From: Symmachiella macrocystis
GTDB taxonomy: Bacteria > Planctomycetota > Planctomycetia > Planctomycetales > Planctomycetaceae
DNA length: 64,000 bases
NCBI RefSeq assembly: GCF_007860075.1
Contig: NZ_SJPP01000001.1
Coordinates: 2,211,980-2,275,979 of the forward strand
Reading direction: 5' to 3'
Of the stretch, positions 46,378-57,142 are shown in pieces. The notes beneath the pieces are model-generated. The model did not search any database. It was not told where the DNA came from and saw nothing but the letters and a program-made list of their open reading frames with translations. The position numbers and the translations under genes were made by a program. Numbering within the stretch: the first letter of the stretch is position 1; every line of letters begins with the position of its first letter.

Positions 46378-47904
46378 ATGTACAGACCCCGCGCTCTTGT
46401 AGCTGCATGCATTCTTCTGGCATTGGGGGCAACCACGCTGAATGCGGAAACTGAAAGCAACTCGATTCGAAGCGCGGTCGTCAAGGTTTACGCGACGAAA
46501 CGAAGTCCCAGCTTGTCGACACCTTGGAAACGAGGCGACGGTAAAAACGTAACCGGATCGGGAGTCATGCTGTCGCCCGACACACTGCTGACGAATTATC
46601 ACGTCATTGCCTATAGCACGGATACGTCGATCAGTGTGAACGGCCAATCAGATCGCCTCTCGGCGACTGTTCAAGCTGTGTCACCGGGGATGGATCTGGC
46701 CCTTGTAAAATTGGACAAACCGTTACCGGCAGACTCCGTCGTGGCCAGCATCGCCGAGACTGTCCCCTCGCCTGGGACAAAAATTCAAGTCTTGGGATAT
46801 CCAAAGGGTGGGGAATCGCTTTCAGTGACAGAGGGTGTCGTATCCCGCATCGATTATGTGGAATATCGCCAAGAGGAAATGGGTTTGCGAATTCAAATCG
46901 ATGCCCCCGTGAATAGCGGAAACAGCGGCGGTCCAGTGATCGAAGGCAACAAAATCGTGGGGCTCACGTTTGGTCTGCTTTCAGGTGCCAATGACATTGG
47001 ATATGCCATCCCCTGCGTCGAGATCCAGCGATTTTTGGAGGACATCGAAGATGGGAAGTATGACGGAAAACCACAATTGTGGTTCGAATCGCTGTTGTGT
47101 AACGATAAGGAACTGCGAGAGTGGTTGAAATTGCCTGAGGGAGAAACGGGGATTCGCTTCGTACGGCAGCCGATCCCCATTGCGGATTATCCTCTACAAC
47201 TCAACGATGTCATCACACACATCGGTGAGTTTGACGTGAGCAATCTCGCCAAGGTCGATTATGACTCCAATACTCAGGTCTCCTGTGAGTATGCATTGGA
47301 CCGCAGCGCGCAGGATGGGCAAGTCCAACTGCGAATCATACGTGCCGGAAAGGAAATGCACGTTCAGGTCCCAGTGTTCAGCGACGGCCACTACCTATTA
47401 AAGTTCTTGAACGATCAACAGCCGAGTTACTTCGTATATGGCCCCATTGTATTTGGAGTCGCCAACGCTGAGTTTCCCGATCTCGTCAACTCGATGATGT
47501 TGCAAGGTGGCAGGAATGCAGCAATGGCGCTTGGTTTGTTTAAAGAGATGCAGAAGTCAGACAACCCCTATTTAATGCGGCGATTCGCCCGAACCGAGTC
47601 GACTGACGAACATCTCGTGGTGATTCCAAAATTGATTTCCACCGGTCTGACGCGCGATACAAAATTGCTCACGCCGGCGGTGGTCCGCGCAATCAACGGT
47701 AAGAAAGTCACGAGCATTCAATCGGCCGCGCTGATCCTCGCAGCGATCGAAGATGAGCAGATCGTGATCGAAATCGACGACAATCGAAATACCACAATCG
47801 TATTCAATCGGGCCGAACTTGACTCCAAACATGATCAGATCATGGTGGACAATGGCATCGTTAAGTCTGCATCAAGCGATCTGAAGGAAGTCTGGTCGCG
47901 GTAA
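46378..47904 (+). CDS. HtrA-like trypsin-family serine protease, exported
   Basis: A 508-residue protein with AAAGGA eight bases before the ATG and a signal peptide (MYRPRALVAACILLALGATT, cut near NA-ETE). The S1C protease domain (about 30-220) has the full triad: His75 in LLTNYHVIAY, Asp106 in GMDLALVKL and Ser183 in GNSGGPVI. Two PDZ-like regions follow (about 225-320 and about 400-490, the second with VVRAINGKKVTSIQSAALILAAI). The overall layout, with a long linker between them, recalls plant Deg proteases more than bacterial DegP. It probably performs periplasmic protein quality control or regulated cleavage. A terminator stands between it and the upstream gene, so it has its own promoter. 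Confidence 0.88.
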   Translation: MYRPRALVAACILLALGATTLNAETESNSIRSAVVKVYATKRSPSLSTPWKRGDGKNVTGSGVMLSPDTLLTNYHVIAYSTDTSISVNGQSDRLSATVQAVSPGMDLALVKLDKPLPADSVVASIAETVPSPGTKIQVLGYPKGGESLSVTEGVVSRIDYVEYRQEEMGLRIQIDAPVNSGNSGGPVIEGNKIVGLTFGLLSGANDIGYAIPCVEIQRFLEDIEDGKYDGKPQLWFESLLCNDKELREWLKLPEGETGIRFVRQPIPIADYPLQLNDVITHIGEFDVSNLAKVDYDSNTQVSCEYALDRSAQDGQVQLRIIRAGKEMHVQVPVFSDGHYLLKFLNDQQPSYFVYGPIVFGVANAEFPDLVNSMMLQGGRNAAMALGLFKEMQKSDNPYLMRRFARTESTDEHLVVIPKLISTGLTRDTKLLTPAVVRAINGKKVTSIQSAALILAAIEDEQIVIEIDDNRNTTIVFNRAELDSKHDQIMVDNGIVKSASSDLKEVWSR

Positions 47905-47936
47905 TTTAGTTCTACCAGAACAGCGAATCGTTTCGC

Positions 47937-48323
47937 TTAAGGCTGCTCCAACTCATACGAATCTTCCGGAGTCATCAGCGGAAGATCATGCATTTGTTCT
48001 AACTGCCGTGGCGCCTGGGGCCAGTCGTCCCTGAAAAAAGGGATTTCCTGCGACCAATCGCACCCATAAAGTTCCGTCCCCAGTTGTTTGAATCGCTCAC
48101 GGGAAACTTCTTGCCATTCGTGAATGCAGCTTTCTTTGCCGGCGCCGGCAAATTCCTTGATCGGACCCTTGGTGAAAATGCCACCCTGTAGACTTCCGCA
48201 CTTTTCGCAATAGAAGTAGCAATCTCCGCTCGCTTTTTCCCAAACGGGCGAGCAGTCGAATTGTGATGCGCACGAACACAACAATGCGACGATTGCCAGC
48301 ATGAATAGATGATTGCGACGCAT
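47937..48323 (-). CDS. Small lipoprotein with a cysteine-rich centre
   Basis: A 128-residue protein with a strong GGAGGTGA directly before the ATG. It opens with a lipoprotein signal (MLAIVALLCSC, lipid-modified Cys at about 16 or 18). The mature part has an extra pair of cysteines, YCEKCGSLQGG, that resembles half of a zinc ribbon, and a further Cys in ESCIHEW and GCDW. No family is recognised. It converges with the HtrA-like gene, 32 bases apart, and lies downstream of the STAS gene on the same strand. Confidence 0.65.
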   Translation of the reverse strand: MRRNHLFMLAIVALLCSCASQFDCSPVWEKASGDCYFYCEKCGSLQGGIFTKGPIKEFAGAGKESCIHEWQEVSRERFKQLGTELYGCDWSQEIPFFRDDWPQAPRQLEQMHDLPLMTPEDSYELEQP

Positions 48324-48373
48324 TTCACCTCCATGTCGTTCGGGGCGCCAGTTTTACGGGCTCTGGCCACCAG

Positions 48374-48754
48374 TCACCCCGCCAGCGCTTCCAGCGCCTC
48401 TTCGCGGTCCTCGTAGATCGCCCACAGCGTGTCCAGAGCCGTCACCGACAGCAACTCCTTGGCCATTTCGCTCGCGCCGCACAGGACCAATTCTCCGCCT
48501 GCGCTTTTGACGAATTTGTGGCACCGCAGTAACAGCGACAAGAAGACCGAGCCGAAGTAGCTCACTTCGCTCAGGTCGAAGACGACCATCGGGACTTCCA
48601 GGTCCCGCAACGGCGTCATCACAATGTCGGCCGCCTGTTCAATCAAATCCCATTGCATGGACTCCACGTCCGTCGCCGGGATGATCAACACGCAGCCGCC
48701 ATGGTACTCGATTTGAAAGCTTTCGCTTTGCGGATTGTCGGAAGCGTCGCTCAT
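48374..48754 (-). CDS. STAS domain protein (anti-sigma factor antagonist type)
   Basis: A 126-residue protein. The start at 48754 is chosen because GAAAGG lies 9 bases upstream; an earlier Met three codons before it sits right on that site, and the frame runs to 48847. The STAS fold shows as [47 protein letters not shown] and [24 protein letters not shown]. The usual Asp-Ser-Ser/Thr phosphorylation motif is replaced by Tyr-Phe-Gly-Ser, so a serine is present but the context is changed. Such proteins bind anti-sigma kinases in partner-switching pathways. No kinase or phosphatase partner is adjacent. Confidence 0.8.
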   Translation of the reverse strand: MSDASDNPQSESFQIEYHGGCVLIIPATDVESMQWDLIEQAADIVMTPLRDLEVPMVVFDLSEVSYFGSVFLSLLLRCHKFVKSAGGELVLCGASEMAKELLSVTALDTLWAIYEDREEALEALAG

Positions 48755-48843
48755 GAGATTCATCCTTTCGTTCTGCCAGCGGCAAAACAGGGTTGCGTCC
48801 ATTTCAAAAAGGTCATGATCAAATCTAATCCTGCGGACAGGGA

Positions 48844-51633
48844 TCAACGGGGCGTAGGGCCGGTCATTGCCGCCTGCTGGGCCCGTTGCGGCCGATTATA
48901 TCCGTTTCCGGCCGATTGTGGGGAATTTGTCGGAAATTTTCGCCGACGCTGCTCCCACCAGCCGTGCCAAGTCGCTGCCTGTTGTTGAGGAGTCGCCAAA
49001 CGATTCAACTCCTCCGGGTGTTCTTCCACGGGAATCAAAGCTTCAATCGCCCGCAGTGCTGCTTGATGAACTTCAGGTCGTGCCTCTCGGTCCAGCCACA
49101 GCACATCGATCAATCGGTCCACAAAACGGGTCTGGCCGGTGGCCGCCATCACATCGATGGCCAAAACACGCGTCCGCCAATCGCCGGAATAACTGATTCG
49201 ATTCAATTCGTCCAGTCCGCCGGGATCCAACAGCCGCGCCATGCTGCCGACAACCGCCATATGTTTTTCGCCCGTGAAGGACGTCATCAACCGCCTGAGG
49301 CCAATCAGCGTTACATTGCCTTTGTCATCCACCTGGTCTTCCAAAACCCGTTGATTGCGACATTGTCCGGCGGCACGAATTGCCGTCAGTTGCACCATCG
49401 GGTTGGAGTCCTGAAACAACGCCTGCATCCATAGGGCGAATTCAGGGCGTCCATGTTTCAACACATAGTCGCAACCGTGCTGCCGCACATCGGGCCAACG
49501 ATGATTGACTGCCAGTTGCACAATCCGCGTGACCGGTTCGCTGGTATCCTGCTCGATAGCGGCGATCACATCGCGCCAAACCACGGTGTCCTCTTCGCGA
49601 ACCAACAGTTCAGACAACTGTTCCAAAACGATATCCGACAAGGTGCGCGCATTTCCGATTTTTCGTAAGTCCGCTGCAGCGGCGCGACGACGTTTGACGT
49701 CCGCATCGTCCATCCGCAACAGAGCATCGTATTCGGGCGCCAAGTGCGGAAGAATTTCGCGCAACAGAAAAGACCGCGCCGCCGGTTCGCTGCGGTGATA
49801 CACCTTCTCCACCGACGGCATGTCTTCTGGTTTCAGACGTCGGAACCACTCAATTTCAAAGCCTCCAGCCGCTGCACCCCCCAGACTGACAGCGGTTTTT
49901 AGACGTTGGGCGATCTCCTCCACGCGCTCAGTATCGACGCGTGTCAGCGATTCCACCCTCGCTTGCGAAGCCTCATGCAACGGTGGATAGGCGATCCCCG
50001 CCGTCGCTGCAATTTGAGTCGCGCGGTCGTACCGTAACGAGTACTCATCATCCGGGCGGAAAGGTGGGACCACTCTACCTGTGCGACGAGCAAAGGCCGC
50101 CAAACTGTTATCCCGCGTTTGATAATTTCCGTCCACTCCCGCTTGCAATAGCAACGGCAGCAGCAACGCATCGGGCCAGTGCTTCACCCCTTCCACCGCC
50201 GCCACTTGCACGGAGAATACGTCGTCGGTTAACAGGTCCGCCATTGCTGCAGCCGATGCGGAGCTGGGAAACATGGCAAGTTGCCGCGCCAGTTCTTCCC
50301 GCACGCGTGCATCTTCATCGCCGACGTAACCGACAAGTTCCGTATCCCCAAAGGCGGCCAATCCTTGAATGGCCGTTTTGCGCAACAAAGACTCGCGCGT
50401 CATGTACTCTCGTAATTCGCCGCGAGCTTCTTCGTTCTGAAGGACGCCCAAATTTTGCAGCGCACGGTGTTGAACGTCGCTATTGGAATCGGCAATCTGT
50501 TTCGACAAGACCTCCAAAGCGCGCGAATCTTTCGTGATCACCAACAACAACCCGAATCCATTCCGGACCCAGGGATCGTTGTCGTCATCACAATTCCACA
50601 GCGTGCGCGGCCAGACCGTATCGTCATGCAGGTTCACAGGCTCCTCCGTGGCGGCTTGTTGGGTCATTGCATAATGCACGCACGCGTCGATGGCGGCGCG
50701 ATGCAATTCCTGTCGCCGCAAGTCACCGCCGGAAGCTTGCGGACCGGTCTGCGGCGGACGATTCAACAGTGCTGCCAATTCGCGAATCCGCACCGGAGCA
50801 ACCCGGCGACCAATACCACGAATCAATTCGCCTTCCACCGACATCGGCAAATCGTCTTTCAAAATCTGCCGCGCTTCTCGACCACGTCGCATGTCGTCCA
50901 GCAAATGCCCCGGCAGCGCCATGGCCGTTTCGCCATTGGTTTCAGCGGTCGCCAAAACCAGACACCACGCCTCGGCTGCAGCGGCCCGCATATCGGGAGA
51001 GATCGGCCGCGGTGCATTTCCGATTACGGTTGTGGATTTCTTGTTCTCCTCGTTCGGGTCGTCGCCAATCATCGGTGGATCACCAACCAGTTGCGCCAAG
51101 ACCGTTACAAACGGCCGCGCGGATCGGGCGTCGCGGTGTGCTAACAGGATCGCCGCATTCCATCCCACCAAATCGTCGCGATGGGCAATGATCGACAGTT
51201 GCGTGATCGCTTCCCGTTCGATTGCCGAGCGCGGATCCGTCGATGCCGCCACCGAATCCTGATTGCCCTCGGTGTAATAAGCAGCAATCACATCTTCCAC
51301 CATGAACAAGGGCTTGCCGGTGGAGACTGCTGGACGAAACAACCACCTAGGCAGCTCCGGCGCAGCTCGTAGACCATGCAGCGGCGATCCCGGTTCGGTC
51401 ACCGGCGACCATTCATGATTCGCCATCCAGGCATCGGCATTGAGCGTATCGGCAATCGCATCGGTCAGTCGCGACGTCGCCGGGGTTTGATCCGACAACA
51501 CTGCAAACCGGTTCCGCAACGTCTCCACGTCGAACATCTGGCAACCCGCGACCGACAGACAGACGGCGCAGACCGCGACCACCAACGTCCCATGGACGCC
51601 CGGTAGCGTTCGGTTGACCAACGACCGCTTCAT
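48844..51633 (-). CDS. HEAT-repeat lipoprotein
   Basis: A 929-residue protein. A lipoprotein signal ([17 protein letters not shown], lipidated Cys at about residue 31) is followed by an almost wholly alpha-helical protein made of HEAT-type repeats, clear in several places: [98 protein letters not shown] and [18 protein letters not shown]. There is no enzyme motif. HEAT solenoids bind other proteins, so an anchored scaffold is likely. It is divergent from the GTPase gene, and the STAS gene starts 89 bases after its stop. Confidence 0.82.
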   Translation of the reverse strand: MKRSLVNRTLPGVHGTLVVAVCAVCLSVAGCQMFDVETLRNRFAVLSDQTPATSRLTDAIADTLNADAWMANHEWSPVTEPGSPLHGLRAAPELPRWLFRPAVSTGKPLFMVEDVIAAYYTEGNQDSVAASTDPRSAIEREAITQLSIIAHRDDLVGWNAAILLAHRDARSARPFVTVLAQLVGDPPMIGDDPNEENKKSTTVIGNAPRPISPDMRAAAAEAWCLVLATAETNGETAMALPGHLLDDMRRGREARQILKDDLPMSVEGELIRGIGRRVAPVRIRELAALLNRPPQTGPQASGGDLRRQELHRAAIDACVHYAMTQQAATEEPVNLHDDTVWPRTLWNCDDDNDPWVRNGFGLLLVITKDSRALEVLSKQIADSNSDVQHRALQNLGVLQNEEARGELREYMTRESLLRKTAIQGLAAFGDTELVGYVGDEDARVREELARQLAMFPSSASAAAMADLLTDDVFSVQVAAVEGVKHWPDALLLPLLLQAGVDGNYQTRDNSLAAFARRTGRVVPPFRPDDEYSLRYDRATQIAATAGIAYPPLHEASQARVESLTRVDTERVEEIAQRLKTAVSLGGAAAGGFEIEWFRRLKPEDMPSVEKVYHRSEPAARSFLLREILPHLAPEYDALLRMDDADVKRRRAAAADLRKIGNARTLSDIVLEQLSELLVREEDTVVWRDVIAAIEQDTSEPVTRIVQLAVNHRWPDVRQHGCDYVLKHGRPEFALWMQALFQDSNPMVQLTAIRAAGQCRNQRVLEDQVDDKGNVTLIGLRRLMTSFTGEKHMAVVGSMARLLDPGGLDELNRISYSGDWRTRVLAIDVMAATGQTRFVDRLIDVLWLDREARPEVHQAALRAIEALIPVEEHPEELNRLATPQQQAATWHGWWEQRRRKFPTNSPQSAGNGYNRPQRAQQAAMTGPTPR

Positions 51634-52063
51634 AGCCCAACTGCCGAAAGTGTTGACCGATCATGACGCAGACCACCGATGTTGTCGGTTGCCGCCAACG
51701 GAAATGACGTGCGAGAGCCTGCAAATAGACCGATTTTTGACGGGGGAGAGACGGGCGGAGCGTACCACGAAGCCGCCCACGCTCAAAGTGCAGTCTGGAT
51801 GCACAAAGCGGTGCAAACAACGAACAAAAACAGGATGGCCGTCCGCTAAAACTGAACTATCACCACTTGCTACAAGTCGTTGGTATGATTTATCTTGCAG
51901 TAGTAACTGTCGCCGGAAACTTGAAAATGGATCTATCTCATTTTTCTACCAGCACTTAAGATCCCCGGTGTCAGCAACGAATTAACAAGGTACAATGAGG
52001 TGCGACCATTGACTGATCGCGATTTGCCTCCCCGAAAGTTGCCCAAGAGGACGGATTCACCCG
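51634..52063. other. Divergent intergenic region, no feature seen
   Basis: This 430-base gap separates the HEAT lipoprotein gene and the GTPase gene. It has an AT-richer stretch around 51880-51990 that may hold promoters. I see no RNA gene, hairpin or repeat. Confidence 0.4.
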
Positions 52064-53866
52064 ATGACCGCTCCGGAACTTGCCCAACTCGAAATGCTCG
52101 CGCAGGTCGATGAACTTGTCGCCAAACTCAACGAGTGGGTCGAGCCGGAAATCGGTTGGGAACCGCTGCGACAGTCGCAGGCGCTGGTCCGCCGATTGTT
52201 GCGGCGGATTGAAGGACTACGCGTCCGCTTGGAATCGCCATTGGTCGTCGCCACGTTCGGCGGCACGGGAACCGGTAAAAGCGCATTGGTCAATGCGCTC
52301 GTCGGCCGCGAAATCTCACCCAGTGCCCGCCAACGGCCAACCACCATTCGCCCAATGTTGCTCGTGCATTCCCAGACCGATGTCGAGATGCTCGGCCTGC
52401 CGTTGGATAAACTCGATGTTGTCAAATGCGATACCCCTGTGCTCCGCGATATCGCCGTCATCGATTGCCCCGACCCCGATACCAGCGAAGCGGCCAATGC
52501 CGGCAGCAACCTGGAACAACTGCATCAGCTACTGCCGCACTGCGACGTGTTGATCTACACGTCGACGCAACAAAAATACCGCTCCGCCCGCGTCGTCGAC
52601 GAGCTCGGCCAAGCCGCCACCGGTTGCCGATTGTTGTTTGTGCAGACGCATGCGGACGTCGACGAAGACATTCGCAACGATTGGATTTCGCAACTCGACG
52701 GCCGCTACGAAGTCCCCGATGTCTTCTTTGTCGATTCGTTACGGGCCTTACGAGAACAACAAGCGGGGCAACGTCCTTCGGGTGATTTCGGCCGGTTGCA
52801 GGATCTGCTCACCACACAGCTCGCAGCCTCGCAACGGACGTTGATTCGCCGCGCCAATCTAGTGGATCTGGTGCAATCAGCGCTCGATCATTGCCAGACC
52901 AACATTGTCGCCCATCAACCCCAACTTCAGGAACTGGAAGAGATCCTTCAAGAACAACGGCACAAATTGGTCGGCAAGATGTCGGACCAACTGTGCGACG
53001 AATTGCTCTCCAGCCGCAATCTGTGGGAGCGGCGGTTGATTTCTTCGGTGACGCAAAACTGGGGCATGAGCCCATTTTCATCGGTGCTGCGGCTGTACAA
53101 CGGCCTCGGCAATTTCATCGCCAGTTTTACATTATTTCGCGCACGGTCGTCGGCACAGGTGGCATTGATTGGTGCGGCGCAAGGCGTCCGTTGGTTGGCG
53201 GAAAAACGGAGCGAACAGCGCGCCGAAAGCCGCTTAGAACGGTTGTCAACATTCGGTCTCGACGATGCCGCTCTGCGCGAGTCGCAGGTTGTGATCAACG
53301 GGTACGTCCAATCCGCGAAACTGGATCTCGATCTCGCACAACCCGGCAATTTGGATTCACTCCGTAACGAAGCAGCGCGACTCGAGGATCAATTCCTCGG
53401 GGACGCCACAACGCGGGTCGATCAACTCATCGACCGGTTAGCAGACAAGCATTCCGGGTTTTTCGTACGTTGGTGGTACGAATTGTTGTTGATGTCGATG
53501 GTCGGATACATTCTCTTTTGGCCGGCCCGCAACTTCTTTTACGACATGCCGGTCAACGATGCTCCACCCAAGTCGATGGACTATTACGTCACAGCGGGGA
53601 TTTTTTTGGTGCTCTGGTCCGGCACATTGGTGATGCTCTTCACCCGTCGCTTACGCAAGGGGCTCAACCGCGAAATCGCCGGGTTAGCCCAATCGCTGGC
53701 ACAAAGCAAAATCGCCACCGGATTGTTCCCCGATCTGGAATCGACATGCGCAGCAATCGAAACGCACACCGAACGACTTGAAGTCCTCTCGTCCACTACA
53801 AAGTCGTTAAGACGGCACATTGCGACACCAGCGGGACTGGGAGCAGCGGTACCGGTGGAGACGTAA
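52064..53866 (+). CDS. Membrane-anchored GTPase (dynamin-like or Era-like G domain)
   Basis: A 600-residue protein. The G domain (about 55-260) has P-loop GGTGTGKS (66-73), a candidate switch Thr in RPTT (92-94), Walker B/G3 as VIDCPDPD (132-139, with no Gly in the usual place), and G4 as THAD (195-198) where NKxD is expected. After it comes a long helical stretch (about 265-450) with coiled-coil character (HQPQLQELEEILQEQRHKLVGKM). Two hydrophobic segments form a C-terminal membrane hairpin: about 468-486 and about 506-524 (VTAGIFLVLWSGTLVMLF). This plan, G domain plus helical bundle plus membrane hairpin, resembles bacterial dynamin-like proteins. Its function is unknown; membrane remodelling or stress is possible. 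Confidence 0.75.
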   Translation: MTAPELAQLEMLAQVDELVAKLNEWVEPEIGWEPLRQSQALVRRLLRRIEGLRVRLESPLVVATFGGTGTGKSALVNALVGREISPSARQRPTTIRPMLLVHSQTDVEMLGLPLDKLDVVKCDTPVLRDIAVIDCPDPDTSEAANAGSNLEQLHQLLPHCDVLIYTSTQQKYRSARVVDELGQAATGCRLLFVQTHADVDEDIRNDWISQLDGRYEVPDVFFVDSLRALREQQAGQRPSGDFGRLQDLLTTQLAASQRTLIRRANLVDLVQSALDHCQTNIVAHQPQLQELEEILQEQRHKLVGKMSDQLCDELLSSRNLWERRLISSVTQNWGMSPFSSVLRLYNGLGNFIASFTLFRARSSAQVALIGAAQGVRWLAEKRSEQRAESRLERLSTFGLDDAALRESQVVINGYVQSAKLDLDLAQPGNLDSLRNEAARLEDQFLGDATTRVDQLIDRLADKHSGFFVRWWYELLLMSMVGYILFWPARNFFYDMPVNDAPPKSMDYYVTAGIFLVLWSGTLVMLFTRRLRKGLNREIAGLAQSLAQSKIATGLFPDLESTCAAIETHTERLEVLSSTTKSLRRHIATPAGLGAAVPVET

Positions 53867-53952
53867 CGGCCTCCGCATGTTTGAAATGCCTGCCGACCCG
53901 CTGTACGCTGGAGGGCGACATTCCAATCCCTGCACCACCAGAGAGTCCCGCG

Positions 53953-56370
53953 ATGAGAATCCCCACGTTGATTGTCGCCCTCGGCCTTGTCCTGCTCGGC
54001 GGGATTTTTTCCAATGACGTCGCAGCCGCCGATTTGGACCTTTCGCGGGCGGTCATCCTAGCCCCGCAGGAGGCCACCAAACTGCAGAAAAAAGCGGCGC
54101 AGGTGTTGGTCGAGGAGGTTGAGAAGCGGACGCAGATTCGTTGGCCGATCATGCAGCAAGCGAAAGACAACACCGCGCCGGTGATTGTGCTCAACACAAT
54201 GGAAGGATTGGCGAAAACTGAGTTCGGTCAACCACTCAACAAGATCAAGGATTGGCCGGCAGAAGGGTACAGCCTCTCGGTTGGGGCCGACGATCAACCA
54301 CCGATGGTGGTCTGCATGGGCAATGATGAGCGAGGTTTGTTGTTCGCTGTGGGCCGCTTATTGCGTGCACTGCGGATGTCACCTGGTCAAGCACTGCTAC
54401 CAGATGACCTCATGATATCCTCCGCCCCCCAAGTCCCGCTACGGGGACATCAACTCGGCTATCGTCCCAAAACCAATTCCTACGATGCCTGGACTGTGCC
54501 GATGTGGGATCAGTACATCCGCGACCTGGTCGTCTTCGGTAACAACGCGATCGAGTTGATTCCGCCCCGCTCAGACGACGACGATCTTAGCCCGCATTTT
54601 CCGTTACCTAAAATGGAAATGATGATCGAGATGTCGCGGATCTGCGACGAATACGATCAAGACGTTTGGATCTGGTATCCAGCGATGGATGAAGACTATG
54701 CCGATCCCAAAACCGTCGAGTTCGCCCTGAAGGAATGGGAAGAGGTCTTCAAAAAACTGCCGCGGATTGATGCGGTGTTTGTTCCCGGCGGCGACCCGGG
54801 ACATACGCATCCGCGTCCGCTCATGGCGCTGTTGGAAAAACAGGCAGCCAGTCTCCGCAAGTATCATCCCCACGCCGAGATGTGGGTCTCGCCGCAAAGT
54901 TTCAGTGACGAGTGGACCGACATCTTTTTGGATTTCCTCAAAACCGAGCAACCCGATTGGCTGGCGGGCGTCGTGTTTGGGCCGCAGGTGTGGACCCCGC
55001 TAGAAAAACTGCGGGCAGCCATTCCCAAGAAATATCCAATCCGCCGCTATCCCGACATCACCCACAGTCGGCATTGCCAATACCCCGTTCCCGATTGGGA
55101 CTTGGCCTATGCGATGACCATCGCCCGCGAAGGAATCAACCCCCGACCGGTCGACGAAGCCAACATCTTTCGCCTGTTGTACAAACATTCGCAGGGATTC
55201 CTCACCTACTCCGAAGGCTGCAACGATGACGTGAACAAAATTGTCTGGAGCATGCTCGGCTGGAATCCCAACACGCCGGTGATCGAAATCCTGCGGCAAT
55301 ACAGCCGGTATTTTATCGGCCCGCAATACGAAGAGGAATTTGCCCAGGGACTGCTGGCATTAGAACAGAATTGGCGCGGTGCACTGCTGACCAACCAAGG
55401 CGTGTCTACGACGCTGGCCCAATTCCAAAACATGGAAGCAGACGCGTCGCCGCAGTTGTTATTGAATTGGCGATTCCAACAAGCGTTATACCGCGCCTAT
55501 TACGACGCCTACGTCCGTAGCCGCTTGATCTATGAAACCGCGTTGGAAGAACAGGCTCTACAACAATTGCGGACCGCCGAGCCAACCGGGGCGCTAACAG
55601 CGATCGATGCGGCTGAGAAGACGTTGATGCAAGCGGTGGATAATCCGCCATCGCCGGAATGGCGGGCAAAGGTGTTTGAACTGGGGGACGCGCTCAACAA
55701 AAGCATTCGCATGCAACTCAGCGTGCCGCGACACGGCGCAATCGCCATCGAGCGAGGCGCCAACTTGGATACGATCGACATGCCGCTCAACAATCGCCCC
55801 TGGCTACAAAAACGTTTCGCCGCCATTCGCAAACTCAAGGATGAACCACAGCGGCTGGCAGAGATCGACAAAATCGTCAATTGGACTAACCCCGGTCCAG
55901 GCGGATTCCACGACGACTTGGGCGACCCCGCGCGGCAACCACACTTGGTCCGCGGCCCGGGAGCGAAAACGGATCCGCAGTATTTTGAGTCCTCGCTCTT
56001 GGGGACAAGCATCCGTCGCGGGGTGATTTCTACGAACCCCATCTCCTGGTGGCGGCATGCCGGAGCAATGCACAACGCGCCGCTCACCATGCAGTACAAC
56101 GATCTCGACAAACAGGCGAAATACCGACTCCGCGTCTGTTACGCTGGCGACACCGATTGGATTAAAATCCGTCTCGTGGCGGACGACGAGCATGAAATTC
56201 ATCCGCTGATCGATAAAAGCATGCCCGAACCGCTCTTCGAATACGACATCCCGCAAGCCACAACCGCCGACGGAGAATTGACGCTCACCTGGACCCGCGA
56301 ACAAGGCGTCGGCCGTAACGGCCGTGGTTGCCAGGTGGCGGAGGTTTGGTTGATACGGGAGGCGGAGTAG
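53953..56370 (+). CDS. Secreted glycosidase-like protein (alpha-glucuronidase/hyaluronidase-type fold)
   Basis: An 805-residue protein. The ATG at 53953 opens a signal peptide (MRIPTLIVALGLVLLGGIF, cut near AAA-DLD); the frame is open from 53881. An N-terminal alpha/beta domain (about 30-155, ending VVCMGNDERGLLFAVGRLLRAL) is like the accessory domain of alpha-glucuronidases and other GH67/GH84-type enzymes. A TIM-barrel-like region follows (about 165-470), with RGHQLGYRPKTNSYD, FGNNAIELIPP, DVWIWYPAMDEDYAD, AVFVPGGDPGHTHP and EMWVSPQSF; Asp and Glu in these loops are candidate catalytic residues. A helical part and a C-terminal beta-sandwich (about 720-805) complete it. Substrate unknown; a uronic-acid or amino-sugar polymer is plausible. 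Confidence 0.68.
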   Translation: MRIPTLIVALGLVLLGGIFSNDVAAADLDLSRAVILAPQEATKLQKKAAQVLVEEVEKRTQIRWPIMQQAKDNTAPVIVLNTMEGLAKTEFGQPLNKIKDWPAEGYSLSVGADDQPPMVVCMGNDERGLLFAVGRLLRALRMSPGQALLPDDLMISSAPQVPLRGHQLGYRPKTNSYDAWTVPMWDQYIRDLVVFGNNAIELIPPRSDDDDLSPHFPLPKMEMMIEMSRICDEYDQDVWIWYPAMDEDYADPKTVEFALKEWEEVFKKLPRIDAVFVPGGDPGHTHPRPLMALLEKQAASLRKYHPHAEMWVSPQSFSDEWTDIFLDFLKTEQPDWLAGVVFGPQVWTPLEKLRAAIPKKYPIRRYPDITHSRHCQYPVPDWDLAYAMTIAREGINPRPVDEANIFRLLYKHSQGFLTYSEGCNDDVNKIVWSMLGWNPNTPVIEILRQYSRYFIGPQYEEEFAQGLLALEQNWRGALLTNQGVSTTLAQFQNMEADASPQLLLNWRFQQALYRAYYDAYVRSRLIYETALEEQALQQLRTAEPTGALTAIDAAEKTLMQAVDNPPSPEWRAKVFELGDALNKSIRMQLSVPRHGAIAIERGANLDTIDMPLNNRPWLQKRFAAIRKLKDEPQRLAEIDKIVNWTNPGPGGFHDDLGDPARQPHLVRGPGAKTDPQYFESSLLGTSIRRGVISTNPISWWRHAGAMHNAPLTMQYNDLDKQAKYRLRVCYAGDTDWIKIRLVADDEHEIHPLIDKSMPEPLFEYDIPQATTADGELTLTWTREQGVGRNGRGCQVAEVWLIREAE

Positions 56371-56502
56371 TGGCCGGTGGTGAGGTGGCCGGTGGCCAGA
56401 AAAGAGTAGGCAGATGATGTTGTGGTTGCTGGTTTTGGCACCCCAAACCGACGGCTTTGCCGTGGTTTTCGATGATCCATGTTATTACAGGAAGAATTGC
56501 AG

Positions 56503-56931
56503 ATGGAACCTCGTGTGAGTCTCATTACGCTGGGCGTCAATGACCTCGATGCTTCGTTGCGGTTTTATCGCGATGGGCTGGGGTTTCCCACCAGCTACAC
56601 GGCCGAGCAGGGGGTGATCTTTTTTCAAACCGGCGGCACCTGCTTGGGACTTTATCCTTTAGACAAATTAGCCGAGGATGTTTCACCCGATCTTGTGCCG
56701 GAGCGGGGTCAGTTCTCCGGGATCACGTTGGCGCACAACGTGCGTGAAAAAGCGGAGGTCAATCAGGTGCTCGACCAAGCAGTGGCGGCGGGCGCTACGC
56801 TTGAAAAGCCGGCGGCGGATACCTTTTGGGGTGGGTATTCAGGCTATTTTAGTGACCTCGACGGTCATCTTTGGGAAGTCGCCTGGGGAGCATTTGAATT
56901 CCGCGAAGATGGAAGTTTGATCATTCCCTAA
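56503..56931 (+). CDS. VOC superfamily (glyoxalase/dioxygenase fold) protein
   Basis: A 142-residue protein from the ATG at 56503, with AGGAAG upstream; the frame is open from 56479. It has two beta-alpha-beta-beta-beta units, as VOC proteins do: VSLITLGVNDLDASLRFYRDGLGFP, then GVIFFQTGGTCLGLYP, then SGITLAHNVREKAEVNQVLDQAVAAGAT and GYFSDLDGHLWEVAWG. The late Glu in HLWEV and the earlier His in LAHNV fall at places where VOC enzymes hold metal. Members include glyoxalase I, antibiotic-binding proteins and dioxygenases; the substrate here cannot be told. Short GTGGCCGGTGG direct repeats lie in the gap upstream. Confidence 0.85.
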   Translation: MEPRVSLITLGVNDLDASLRFYRDGLGFPTSYTAEQGVIFFQTGGTCLGLYPLDKLAEDVSPDLVPERGQFSGITLAHNVREKAEVNQVLDQAVAAGATLEKPAADTFWGGYSGYFSDLDGHLWEVAWGAFEFREDGSLIIP

Positions 56932-57142
56932 ACGCATTGCCGGCGACATTCGAAAAAAAGTGCTTGATTCCAGCGGCAATCCATTGTCCACTGGACAGAG
57001 TGGTTCGTCGCGTCGGCTTCCATCAAATTGCTCCGGCAGTTCTCAATCGACAACGAACTCATGTGATTTCGATCGTTACGACGACGCAGGCAGCGTTCGT
57101 TACGGTCCTCACGCTGAACTTGTATCGTGAGGTCGTGCCCCG

